A stretch of 53,377 nt of DNA, from positions 1-53,377 of the forward strand of contig JABDCE010000008.1 in NCBI GenBank assembly GCA_013288285.1, given 5' to 3'. Position numbers and translations under genes: made by a program. The notes under the pieces were generated by a model that was not told where the DNA came from, made no database searches, and saw only the letters and a program-made list of their open reading frames with translations. The DNA is from Bacteroidota bacterium. GTDB taxonomy: Bacteria; Bacteroidota; Bacteroidia; Chitinophagales; Chitinophagaceae. Shown in pieces: positions 15,995 to 23,833 of this stretch; within the stretch, counting starts at the first letter, position 1; every line of letters starts with the position of its first letter.

Positions 15995-16984
15995 TCAAAT
16001 TGCCATCAGGCTGCATCCACGGAGGGCGCTATGGTCCATACGGCCCAAGACCTCAAATGAATGGTCGGCGGCAATGTGGCCTATGTCGTCGGTGGCAATG
16101 AAGGAACAGGAATGAACATTTGCCAGGTCTATAACGTTGATGCATCCGCTGCCGGTTTCCTTTACGTCCAACGGGTCATTCATGTCGCGCACCAGTACCC
16201 GCATGGTTGCGCTGCATTTGAATATACCATCTGCTTTGGCATAAGCCTGGGAAAGCAATTCGGTCATCCCATATTCTGAATGTACCTGCTTCAGTTTCCA
16301 TTCTCCCTTAAGCAAAGCGTGTACTTCCGCACGGGTAAGCTCTTCGCGGCGGCCTTTCATTCCCCCGGTTTCCATAACTATGGTATGAGCAAGGGGCATA
16401 GGGTAGGCGGCGGCGAAGTCGAGCAGGGCGAAGGTGACGCCCAGCAGCAGCACCTGCTGCCCGGTTTTTTCCAGCCGTGCCAGTACCTCGTGCAGTTGCT
16501 GCCATTCGTTGATATAAAAGCCATTATCAGGATGCCCGCTCTTTTCCATGAGCACCTTTGCCATGTGTACCAGTGAGGCGTTCTGACGTTCGAGATAAGA
16601 GGGTAGTAATGCCAGTATTGCATACTGACCGGGATTTCCGTAAAACTGCTCGAACCCGTGCAGCAGGGAGCGTTCGTAGATACCGGCATCGGCTACGTAA
16701 TGCCGGGACGGTGATTCGGCGGTAGTGCCGCTGCTTTCAAAAATCAGGGCGGGCGACTGTATGTTGCCCGTGATTACCTTATGCGTTTTGAAGAAGGAGA
16801 CCGGCAAAAAAGGGATGCTTGTAATATTTTTTACGGTTGCTGCGTTTATATGCAATGCATCGCAATACTGACGGTAAAGCGGGTTGCCGGCATACTGGTA
16901 TGCAAATGCCTGTAGCGCGGCCTGCTCAAAACCAGCGGCGTCAGTTATACTTTCAGGATTTATTAACGGCGTATTGTAAGACAC
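15995..16984 (-). CDS. LuxE/PaaK-like acyl-protein synthetase
   Basis: 329 residues, GTG start. It belongs to the adenylate-forming superfamily: an FESSGTTAESPSRHY phosphate-binding loop at about residues 83-97, an HSEYGMTELLSQAY motif near residue 235, and a GCINVIDLANVHSCSFIATDDIG segment near residue 280 with the conserved D of the ADP/AMP-ribose binding motif. LuxE activates a fatty acid as acyl-AMP and binds it as a thioester. The partner genes luxC and luxD are not nearby, so the acceptor is unknown. It is divergent from the lipoprotein at 17004, with only 19 bases between the starts. Confidence 0.8.
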   Translation of the reverse strand: MSYNTPLINPESITDAAGFEQAALQAFAYQYAGNPLYRQYCDALHINAATVKNITSIPFLPVSFFKTHKVITGNIQSPALIFESSGTTAESPSRHYVADAGIYERSLLHGFEQFYGNPGQYAILALLPSYLERQNASLVHMAKVLMEKSGHPDNGFYINEWQQLHEVLARLEKTGQQVLLLGVTFALLDFAAAYPMPLAHTIVMETGGMKGRREELTRAEVHALLKGEWKLKQVHSEYGMTELLSQAYAKADGIFKCSATMRVLVRDMNDPLDVKETGSGCINVIDLANVHSCSFIATDDIGHIAADHSFEVLGRMDHSALRGCSLMAI

Positions 16985-16990
16985 TTTTAT

Positions 16991-16998
16991 TAACTTTG
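16991..16998 (+). promoter_or_regulatory. -7 box placed for a leaderless transcript
   Basis: TAACTTTG, a full TAnnTTTG match, ends 5 bases before the ATG at 17004, so transcription should start on or next to the start codon. Upstream elements would lie inside the divergent LuxE-like gene. Confidence 0.5.
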
Positions 16999-17003
16999 AT
17001 TAT

Positions 17004-17459
17004 ATGAAGGTCCGTGCTTTTGCTTTTTTACTGACTACCGCGCTTTGTTTTTCGGCATGCAACAAGAATACGGTGTCAAATATACCAAGTATTTTGCTGG
17101 TCAGCTTTGGGCCGGGCATCATGCAGGCTAATGTGGACGTGGACTCCATTATATTCAATATAGCAGACGGTGACGCCGACCTGGGCAATAACGCCAGTTC
17201 GCAGATATACTGGAAAGACAGCCGGTATGACACGGGTTTCACAGCGACACCATTTCCTGCTATAGATCAATCAATTGAAATTGCCAAGAAAGGGCTGACC
17301 GCAGTATGTACCTTTTATCCTGTTCCGCAGCCAACTCCTCGGCCTGATTCCCTGCATCAACTGCTGGGCGATACGCTGACCTACGAGTTTTACATAAAGG
17401 ACAGGGCGGGCAATTCAAGCAACCATATCATTACCTCTAAGCTGATAGTTAGGCTATAA
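17004..17459 (+). CDS. Lipoprotein of unknown function
   Basis: 151 residues. The N-terminus is a lipoprotein signal peptide with lipobox FSAC (Cys19). The rest has the look of a small Ig-like beta domain with a DGDADLGNN acidic loop and a final ITSKLIVRL strand, and is not recognised. It likely sits on the periplasmic or outer face of the outer membrane. It is followed by another small lipoprotein 72 bases later. Confidence 0.7.
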   Translation: MKVRAFAFLLTTALCFSACNKNTVSNIPSILLVSFGPGIMQANVDVDSIIFNIADGDADLGNNASSQIYWKDSRYDTGFTATPFPAIDQSIEIAKKGLTAVCTFYPVPQPTPRPDSLHQLLGDTLTYEFYIKDRAGNSSNHIITSKLIVRL

Positions 17460-17531
17460 GTCAATTTACAACGCAGGATTTTGATATTTGACAGCCTATT
17501 ACTACCTTCATCCAAAATAAGCAGCACAGAT

Positions 17532-17780
17532 ATGAAATTCCGCCCATCGTTACTACTGGTTATGGTATTTGCAGTATTCATTGCCATGAGCTCATGCGTA
17601 AAAAAATATACCTGTCACTGTAATATAGTATACAGCGGAGCGCCCGGGCTGCCAGACAGCACATCGCAGGAATATGATATAACCGACAGCAAATCAGGGG
17701 CGAAAAGCAAGTGCAGTGCAGAGTCGGGCAACTATACCAACAATAGCATAACAACCGTAGAGACTTGCTATATTTATTAA
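17532..17780 (+). CDS. Small Cys-rich lipoprotein
   Basis: 82 residues from ATG 17532; codons upstream in the same frame do not give a signal peptide start. Signal peptide with lipobox MSSC (Cys22). The short mature part has four further cysteines (YTCHCN, KCSAE, ETCYIY), suggesting disulfides. Not recognised. Small lipoproteins of this kind are common in Bacteroidota. Confidence 0.65.
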   Translation: MKFRPSLLLVMVFAVFIAMSSCVKKYTCHCNIVYSGAPGLPDSTSQEYDITDSKSGAKSKCSAESGNYTNNSITTVETCYIY

Positions 17781-17823
17781 CAACACACTATAATTTACAG
17801 GGCATTTAACCGGATTTTCATTG

Positions 17824-17831
17824 TAAATTTG
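17824..17831 (+). promoter_or_regulatory. Putative -7 box
   Basis: TAAATTTG, a full TAnnTTTG match, ends 14 bases before the ATG at 17846. The expected leader is about 10 bases. No TTG is found at -33. Confidence 0.45.
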
Positions 17832-17845
17832 CGTTCATTTTTACA

Positions 17846-18811
17846 ATGGACACCACAGCCGGCACACCCAGAAGCATATCATTTTATATCCGTCGAGTTA
17901 TCGGAGCTATACTGCTGGTAGCATTAGCCGGTGTATTTTTCTACTCAGCCTACAGCAAAATATACAGTGACAATGCCTTCGACAATTTCGAATGGACACT
18001 GCTGGATACCGGCATCAGCAGTACATTGCTGGCGGGCGTCATTGCCAGGATGCTTATTGGTTTTGAATGCCTGCTGGGGCTGTTTTTGTTGTTTCATATA
18101 TTCCTGAAGGCATTTACTTACAAGGCGGTCATTGCGGTCTTAACGATATTTATCATTTACCTGCTCATTGTGATACTGAAGCAGGGTAATACCGGCAACT
18201 GCGGCTGCTTTGGCGATAAGCTGGCCATGAAGCCCCTTAACGCCATCTGGAAGAATGTAGCCATGATAGCGGTGACGGTATTGCTGATGTACATATACCC
18301 GGTAAAGCCGTTCAAGTACCAGGAGTATGTGTGCCTGTTCCTGGGCCTGGTGGCGTTTTCAGCGCCTTATCTTATCAACCCCATCTACACCGGCACGAAT
18401 CCCGAGCCTTATAAAAAGGCCATCAATTTAGACCCGTTGTACAATTATACCCCCGCGCCAACTGTAGACCTGCGAAAGGGCAAGCACATAATTGCGTTCA
18501 TGAGCCTTACCTGCCCGCATTGCAAAAAAGCTGCTTACCTGCTGCAGATCATTCATCGCGAGCATCCCGAGATACCTATATTTATGGTGCTGGATGGCCC
18601 GGCTGATTTCCAGAAACAATTTTTTAGCGAAACTCATGCCGAAGGGGTGCCTTATGTTCTTTTCACGCACTTCAGCGAATTTGAGCAGATGGCTGGGTCC
18701 AGTGTGCCTGCTATATTCTGGGTAAATAACGGAGTTGCAGAATATAAAAGTGTCTATGCCTATTACCAGCTGGATCCTAAGTATATGGAGCAGTGGCTGA
18801 AGAAGCCATGA
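17846..18811 (+). CDS. MauE/DoxX-like membrane protein fused to a thioredoxin-like domain
   Basis: 321 residues. The N-terminal half has about five membrane segments with the MauE/DoxX pattern (FYSAYSKIY in helix 1, GNCGCFGDKLAM between helices 3 and 4, holding a CGC cysteine pair). The C-terminal half (about 200-321) is thioredoxin-like with the redox motif TCPHC near residue 220. The fusion suggests electron transfer from a membrane carrier to a periplasmic thioredoxin-like domain. The partner protein is not evident; the two upstream lipoproteins, one of them Cys-rich, are candidates by position only. Confidence 0.8.
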   Translation: MDTTAGTPRSISFYIRRVIGAILLVALAGVFFYSAYSKIYSDNAFDNFEWTLLDTGISSTLLAGVIARMLIGFECLLGLFLLFHIFLKAFTYKAVIAVLTIFIIYLLIVILKQGNTGNCGCFGDKLAMKPLNAIWKNVAMIAVTVLLMYIYPVKPFKYQEYVCLFLGLVAFSAPYLINPIYTGTNPEPYKKAINLDPLYNYTPAPTVDLRKGKHIIAFMSLTCPHCKKAAYLLQIIHREHPEIPIFMVLDGPADFQKQFFSETHAEGVPYVLFTHFSEFEQMAGSSVPAIFWVNNGVAEYKSVYAYYQLDPKYMEQWLKKP

Positions 18812-18825
18812 TACGAATGTGACAA

Positions 18826-19815
18826 CTATTTTTGAGGTTGCGTAGCATTATTAGCCATGACCAGGTCGGCAATAGCGATGGCTGTAGCGGCTTCCACCAC
18901 CACCGGCACACGTAAGGCAATACATAGGTCATGCCGGCCTTTTACAGTAAACGCTTCCACACTTTTTGTGGCATTGTTCCAGGTCTGTTGTTCTTTTGGT
19001 GTACTGCTTGTGGGTTTCACCGCCACTCTGAAATATAGCTCGTTGCTGTTACTGATGCCGCCGTTTATGCCACCTGCATTGTTGGTGCGGGTAGTGCCGT
19101 GCTCATCCACTATAGCATCGTTGTGCTCGCTGCCGGTCATACGGGCGGCTGCAAAACCACTGCCAAATTCTATGCCTTTAATGGCGGGTATGGAAAAAAT
19201 AACATGGCTGATGGCCGATTCCAGCGAATTGAAAAAAGGTTCTCCAATGCCAACCGGCACCCCCGTTGCACTGCAGGCTATGATACCTCCTATACTGTCC
19301 TGGTTTGTTACGGCTTTATCAATTGCCGTTTCAATGTTGGTGTCGCCACCCGCTTCTGCCAGTTGGGCTTCTATCTTGATGCGTGGTATTACCTTTTTAG
19401 CCACGCACCCGGCAGCTACGAGGGCCACTGTAAGTCTGCCCGATGAATGTCCGCCGCCGCGGTGGTCGTTAAATCCACCGAATTTTTTATCGAGCACAAA
19501 ATCGGCATGGCCGGGGCGGGGGGTGTTTTTAATAGCGTCATAATCCGCCGACCGGGTATTGTTGTTTTCGAAAACAATGGTGAGCGGTGCACCTGTGGTT
19601 CTATTGTTGAAAACCCCACTGACGAACAGGGGTATATCTTCCTCTTTGCGCGGCGTAGTGCCTGCCGCGCCTGCCTTTCGCCTGTCGAGGTCGGGTAGCA
19701 GGTCATTTTCAGACAGCGGGATACCGGCGGGGCAGCCATCAATGGTCACGCCCACCCATTTCCCGTGAGACTCACCGAAGATGCTTACCCGGAATATGTT
19801 GCCAAATGTGTTCAT
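18826..19815 (-). CDS. aroC: Chorismate synthase
   Basis: 329 residues. It converts 5-enolpyruvylshikimate-3-phosphate to chorismate using reduced FMN. Signatures visible: GESHGKWVGVTIDGCPAGI near the N-terminus, RPGHADF near residue 100, GGGHSSGRLT near residue 117 and GGISNSNELYFRVAVKPT near residue 255. It is slightly shorter than the usual 350-390 residues. It is third in the minus-strand aroB-aroA-aroC run, 8 bases after aroA. Confidence 0.95.
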   Translation of the reverse strand: MNTFGNIFRVSIFGESHGKWVGVTIDGCPAGIPLSENDLLPDLDRRKAGAAGTTPRKEEDIPLFVSGVFNNRTTGAPLTIVFENNNTRSADYDAIKNTPRPGHADFVLDKKFGGFNDHRGGGHSSGRLTVALVAAGCVAKKVIPRIKIEAQLAEAGGDTNIETAIDKAVTNQDSIGGIIACSATGVPVGIGEPFFNSLESAISHVIFSIPAIKGIEFGSGFAAARMTGSEHNDAIVDEHGTTRTNNAGGINGGISNSNELYFRVAVKPTSSTPKEQQTWNNATKSVEAFTVKGRHDLCIALRVPVVVEAATAIAIADLVMANNATQPQK

Positions 19816-19823
19816 GCTGATCG

Positions 19824-21095
19824 TTATTTAAATGTACATCGCGCGCCGCACAAAATAAAATCCTTAAAAAATGCAGGGTATGATTTACTTACTACTCCGG
19901 CATGTGCTATCTCTACCGGTCCGTTTGCCCGTAACGCGGCTACTGCCGCCGCCATTACTATCCTGTGATCGTTATAGGCATCTATTACAGCGCCTTGCAG
20001 ACGTTGAACGCCGGTAACGATCAGGGTGTCTTCTTCCACTCCCCATGGAACAGCAAAAGACTGCAACATTTCAGTGATGCTCTCCACCCGGTTACTTTCT
20101 TTATGAAACAGGCGATGTACGCCTTTTATATGACTCTCACCCTCGCAGCAGGCACCCAGAACAGCCAGTGCTGGGAAAAGGTCGGGGCAATGCGTCGCGT
20201 CAAATTCAAAGGCTTGCAGGTTCGACATTTTTACCGAAACAGTATCTCCATCTATACATACCAGCGCGCCAGCCATGCGCAGCACATCCAGTATGGCTTC
20301 ATCTGCCTGCATCGAGTTGGCGGGTAAGTTATGTACAGTGACGTCTCCGGCTATTGCGCCAGCCACGAGGAAGTATACTGCACTGCTCCAGTCGGCAGCA
20401 ACACTGATCTTAATGGTTTCTTTTTGTTCAAACTTTGCAGGGTCTATAAAGAATTTTTTGTACCGGTCGTGCGCTATCAGTTTGCCTGTGTGCTTCAGTA
20501 TGTCGAGCGTGAGGTCTATGTATGGTTTGCTTTTCAGGCCGGCCACATCAATGGTTATCGGTTCTGTGACGCAAGCGCTCAACGAGAATAAAAGGCCGCT
20601 TAAGAACTGCGAGCCTTCGGCTGCATCAATTTTGACTGATCTCGGCTGTATCGGCCCCTGGATACCGAACGGCAGATGTCCTTTGAAATCGTGGAGTACC
20701 ACGTCCAGTTGCGGAAATACCTCGTCAAAGCCATGCATGGGCCGGTTCAGTAAACTGCCGCCGCCAGAGATGCTTATCTTCTCGCCTGACAATGCGGCAA
20801 TAGGCGTAAACAGCCTTGCCGATAGTCCGCTCTCCCCGCAGTGGATATGATCAGATGCGCAGTGAACACCATTGCTTTCTATTTCAATAGTATGCTCTGT
20901 TTGGGAAATTATCTTCGCGCCCAGTTGCTGTATGATCTGCAAGGCTATGGCTTCATCATCCGAAACGCCGGCATAATGAATAATACTGCGGCCTGTGTGA
21001 AGTAACGCCGCAGCATAAGCGCGCTGCGTAATACTCTTCGATGATGGGGGCGTAACACTGCCGCTGAAATTACCGGGTTCAATTACTGCTATCAT
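19824..21095 (-). CDS. aroA: 3-phosphoshikimate 1-carboxyvinyltransferase (EPSP synthase)
   Basis: 423 residues. It adds enolpyruvyl from PEP to shikimate-3-phosphate. Visible signatures: PPSSKSITQRA at residues about 16-26 (substrate-binding SKS-R), GESGLSARLFTPI near residue 86, SSQFLSGLLFSL-like segment near residue 158, the KESNRVESITEM stretch near residue 345, and DHRIVMAAAVAAL near residue 382. The family's usual GNAGTAMR is replaced by GESGLSAR, as in the divergent EPSP synthases found in Bacteroidota. The start overlaps the end of aroB by 17 bases. Confidence 0.92.
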   Translation of the reverse strand: MIAVIEPGNFSGSVTPPSSKSITQRAYAAALLHTGRSIIHYAGVSDDEAIALQIIQQLGAKIISQTEHTIEIESNGVHCASDHIHCGESGLSARLFTPIAALSGEKISISGGGSLLNRPMHGFDEVFPQLDVVLHDFKGHLPFGIQGPIQPRSVKIDAAEGSQFLSGLLFSLSACVTEPITIDVAGLKSKPYIDLTLDILKHTGKLIAHDRYKKFFIDPAKFEQKETIKISVAADWSSAVYFLVAGAIAGDVTVHNLPANSMQADEAILDVLRMAGALVCIDGDTVSVKMSNLQAFEFDATHCPDLFPALAVLGACCEGESHIKGVHRLFHKESNRVESITEMLQSFAVPWGVEEDTLIVTGVQRLQGAVIDAYNDHRIVMAAAVAALRANGPVEIAHAGVVSKSYPAFFKDFILCGARCTFK

Positions 21096-22116
21096 ACTGT
21101 ATCAGCGCTTTTTCAATAACATCAAACGGCAACGAGTGTATCACCGCTTTGCCTACCTTTTCCAATACGATATAATCAATAGTATCGTCAATCCGTTTTT
21201 TATCCATCTTCAAAAGGTCCATTGCTTTTTTGGCATCGATGTTGAAGCGTAGCGGCAGATGGTAGAGCGTTAGTAATTTTTTCAGGCGGTCCAGCGCTGT
21301 TTTGTCCAGGCCGGCCACTTGTATGGATATCATACAGGCGATCACCATGCCTATGCCCACAGCCTTGCCGTGCGGTAGCTCATACAGGTTTTCTATGGCG
21401 TGCGCGGCGGTATGGCCAAAGTTCATGAGTTTTCTGTTTCCTGTCTCCCGCTCATCCTCGAGCACTATCCGGTTTTTAATTGCCACGCATCTTTCTATCA
21501 GTTTTATCAGCGCGGTATCGTCCTGATCGCGATAGTAAGAGATATTATTACTGCTGAGTTCTTCAAACATTTCTGCATCTGCAATGCAGGCATACTTGAT
21601 GATCTCTGCAAAGCCATTGCTCCATTCATCATCGGGCAGTGTATCTAAGAAGCGGGTATCAAACAGTATGAATTTTGGTTGAGTTATAGTGCCTACTATA
21701 TTTTTATTCATGCCTATGTTCACCCCATTCTTACCACCTATCGATGCATCCACCATTCCCAATAACGTGGTGGGCACGAACCCGAACGAGACACCCCGCA
21801 TATATACGGCGGCAAGAAAGCCCACAATGTCCGTGATCACACCCCCTCCTACGCCTATAAGCATTGTTTTCTTTGTGGCCTCCACCTGTAGCAGGTCTTT
21901 AGCCAGCCGGGCAATCGTCTGCAGGTCTTTACTGCTTTCTACCGGCGGCACTACCAGTGTCCTGACCTCCTTGAAGAGGGCAGGGTATAGCTTGGCTATA
22001 TGCTCATTGGTAATAAGAACAGTGTGTTTTTTATCGCACGTTCCCAGGAAATCGCTGAAAGAGGCCTGGAATAGATAATCGACCGTGCCTGATGGAAATG
22101 TTACTGAATGCTGCAT
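21079..22116 (-). CDS. aroB: 3-dehydroquinate synthase
   Basis: 345 residues. It closes DAHP to 3-dehydroquinate with NAD and a divalent metal. Visible signatures: LIGVGGGVITDIVGFLAAVYMRGV near residue 88 (NAD-binding glycines), PTTLLGMVDASIGGKNGVN near residue 118, NFGHTAAHAIE near residue 232 and the HGKA metal-ligand His shortly after. It is first gene of the aroBAC run. The minus-strand sequence TAATTTTA (22141-22134), one mismatch from TAnnTTTG, could be its -7 box. Confidence 0.95.
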   Translation of the reverse strand: MQHSVTFPSGTVDYLFQASFSDFLGTCDKKHTVLITNEHIAKLYPALFKEVRTLVVPPVESSKDLQTIARLAKDLLQVEATKKTMLIGVGGGVITDIVGFLAAVYMRGVSFGFVPTTLLGMVDASIGGKNGVNIGMNKNIVGTITQPKFILFDTRFLDTLPDDEWSNGFAEIIKYACIADAEMFEELSSNNISYYRDQDDTALIKLIERCVAIKNRIVLEDERETGNRKLMNFGHTAAHAIENLYELPHGKAVGIGMVIACMISIQVAGLDKTALDRLKKLLTLYHLPLRFNIDAKKAMDLLKMDKKRIDDTIDYIVLEKVGKAVIHSLPFDVIEKALIQYDSSN

Positions 22117-22180
22117 TGCTAGAATTGAATGGGTAAAATTAGTGCTTATCCGTCATTACTGATGATGGATAGTAATTATG

Positions 22181-22323
22181 GGGTGCAATTCAAATCTTCG
22201 CGAATTGGGTAGCCCGCTCCGGGGCAAAAAAACGTCTTAGATCGTATTTTACTACAAAGCGGTAGCTCCGCTGGAGCATACTAGAAATTTATGTAAAATA
22301 AAGCGAAGATTTGAATTGCACCC
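22181..22323. repeat. MITE-like element with 21-bp perfect inverted ends
   Basis: The 325-base gap between aroB and mnmA holds a 143-base element. Its ends, 22181-22201 and 22303-22323, are perfect 21-bp inverted repeats. The core has further partial symmetry (ATTTTAC near 22245 with GTAAAAT near 22292, and a GCGGTAGCTCCGCTGGAGC palindromic segment). TAATT flanks both ends within a few bases, which could be a target duplication. There is no coding capacity. Confidence 0.7.
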
Positions 22324-22422
22324 TAATTCTGTTACCTGCTTGTCGGGGTGTTTTTCAAAGTAGGTTTGTTTGCCATCTATTGCCCTATAAAGAGGTTAAA
22401 TCTTCATTCTTTTAGTTATTCG

Positions 22423-22430
22423 TACCTTTG
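22423..22430 (+). promoter_or_regulatory. Putative -7 box of mnmA
   Basis: TACCTTTG, a full TAnnTTTG match, ends 11 bases before the ATG at 22442, implying a leader of only about 7 bases. No clear -33 TTG. Confidence 0.5.
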
Positions 22431-22441
22431 GGGCCTTTATT

Positions 22442-23536
22442 ATGAGCAAGAAGGGAAAGGTTTTGGTGGCTATGAGCGGCGGTATAGATAGTACCGTCAG
22501 TGCGCTGCTGCTCCACGAACAGGGGTACGAAGTAATAGGTATAACCATGAAGACATGGGACTATGCCGCATCGGGTGGTGGAAAGAAGGAAACAGGGTGC
22601 TGTAACCTTGATTCGTTTAACGATGCACGAACTGCGGCAGTGGAGCATGGATTTCCCCATTATGTGCTGGATATCCGCGAAGAATTTGGCGATTTTGTGA
22701 TCAATAATTTTGTAGAAGAATATATAGCCGGGCGCACACCAAACCCCTGCGTGCTGTGTAATACGCATATAAAATGGGCGGCATTGCTGAAGCGGGCCAA
22801 TTCACTGGGTTGTGATTTTATAGCTACCGGGCATTATGTGAAGGTGCGGGAAGAAAACAACCGGCAGGTGCTATCAAAAGCCAAAGACCTGACGAAGGAT
22901 CAGAGCTATGTATTGTGGGGCTTAGGGCAGGAATGCCTGGCACGCAGTATCTACCCCCTAGGCGATCTGCTGAAGATCGAAGTAAGGCAGATAGCTTTTG
23001 ATATGGGTTACAAAGAGCTTTCTAAGAAAGCGGAGAGCTATGAAATATGCTTTGTGCCTGATAATGACTACCGCGGCTTCCTGAAGAGGAATGTGGCGGG
23101 ACTGGAAGACCGCGTGAAAGGTGGTGACTTTGTGCTGGCAGACGGGCAGGTAGTGGGTAAGCACAACGGCTATCCGTTTTATACCATAGGCCAGCGCAAA
23201 GGACTGGAGGTGGCTTTTGGTAAACCAATGTTTGTAACGAATATACTGCCCGACACAAATACCGTGGTATTGGGAGAAGCCCACGAACTACAGCAGAGTG
23301 AAATGACGGTAAAAGGACTGAATATGGTAAAATACCAGTCCATACCTGACGGTATGGAAGCTGTGACCAAGATCAGGTACCGCGATGCTGGCATGGAAAG
23401 TGTGCTGAGCCCTGCCCTTGATGGGAGCGTGCATGTGAAATTTGAACACGCGGTAAACAGCATAGCTCCGGGTCAGTCGGCAGTTTTCTACGAAGGCGAC
23501 GATGTGGTTGCAGGCGGTATCATCCAAAAGGCGTAA
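22442..23536 (+). CDS. mnmA: tRNA 2-thiouridine(34) synthase MnmA
   Basis: 364 residues. It activates U34 of tRNA Lys/Glu/Gln with ATP and inserts sulfur. The PP-loop AMSGGIDSTVSALLL is at residues about 10-24, the first catalytic cysteine is in NPCVLCN (about 101), ATGHYV follows near residue 125, and the second catalytic cysteine lies in SYEICFVPD (about 202). The C-terminal beta-barrel is complete (KIRYRD, GQSAVFYEGD). Single gene with its own promoter-like box just upstream. Confidence 0.95.
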   Translation: MSKKGKVLVAMSGGIDSTVSALLLHEQGYEVIGITMKTWDYAASGGGKKETGCCNLDSFNDARTAAVEHGFPHYVLDIREEFGDFVINNFVEEYIAGRTPNPCVLCNTHIKWAALLKRANSLGCDFIATGHYVKVREENNRQVLSKAKDLTKDQSYVLWGLGQECLARSIYPLGDLLKIEVRQIAFDMGYKELSKKAESYEICFVPDNDYRGFLKRNVAGLEDRVKGGDFVLADGQVVGKHNGYPFYTIGQRKGLEVAFGKPMFVTNILPDTNTVVLGEAHELQQSEMTVKGLNMVKYQSIPDGMEAVTKIRYRDAGMESVLSPALDGSVHVKFEHAVNSIAPGQSAVFYEGDDVVAGGIIQKA

Positions 23537-23601
23537 AGCCCCTCGTTTTACTCAGATCAAATACATTTTATGGTGCCGGACCACTATGTTTATAGCAGCC
23601 C

Positions 23602-23727
23602 CTAACGTGATGCTATGACTTTATTGTCATTTGCAGGTCGTTGCGTGAGCATCTGCCGCTTATTCCCGCATGAAGCGCAGAATAGCAGTACAATTGCAGC
23701 ACAGGATAGTAAGGTTTTCAGTCTCAT
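23602..23727 (-). CDS. Possible very small lipoprotein (41 aa)
   Basis: From ATG 23727 on the minus strand the frame gives a hydrophobic segment MRLKTLLSCAAIVLLFCASC with a good lipobox (FCASC, Cys20), then a short Lys/Arg/Gln-rich tail. Length and shape fit tiny outer-membrane lipoproteins. No Shine-Dalgarno is seen, which is normal in this phylum. It competes with the plus-strand reading that starts at 23744. Confidence 0.45.
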   Translation of the reverse strand: MRLKTLLSCAAIVLLFCASCGNKRQMLTQRPANDNKVIASR

Positions 23728-23743
23728 AAACAGGAGGTTTTGT

Positions 23744-23833
23744 ATGGCTAAATTTAAAAGTATTTCCGGATATTTGGTACAGGGGCCGTTTTTTATTTTC
23801 ATTGTAGCGGTTGCAAACAGTATTTTTGCTTAA
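23744..23833 (+). CDS. Possible 29-aa ORF with a perfect Shine-Dalgarno
   Basis: ATG 23744 is preceded 6 bases earlier by AGGAGG (23732-23737), rare in this window. The 29-residue peptide has a hydrophobic C-terminal half (FFIFIVAVA). Its TAA directly abuts the ATG of rluF at 23834, which could couple translation. It may equally be chance, since rluF has a promoter box placed for a leaderless mRNA inside this ORF. Confidence 0.3.
   Translation: MAKFKSISGYLVQGPFFIFIVAVANSIFA
23802..23828 (+). promoter_or_regulatory. rluF promoter placed for a leaderless transcript
   Basis: TTG at 23802-23804, 16-base spacer, TATTTTTG at 23821-23828 (full TAnnTTTG match). The box ends 5 bases before ATG 23834, so transcription should begin at or next to the start codon. 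Confidence 0.5.
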
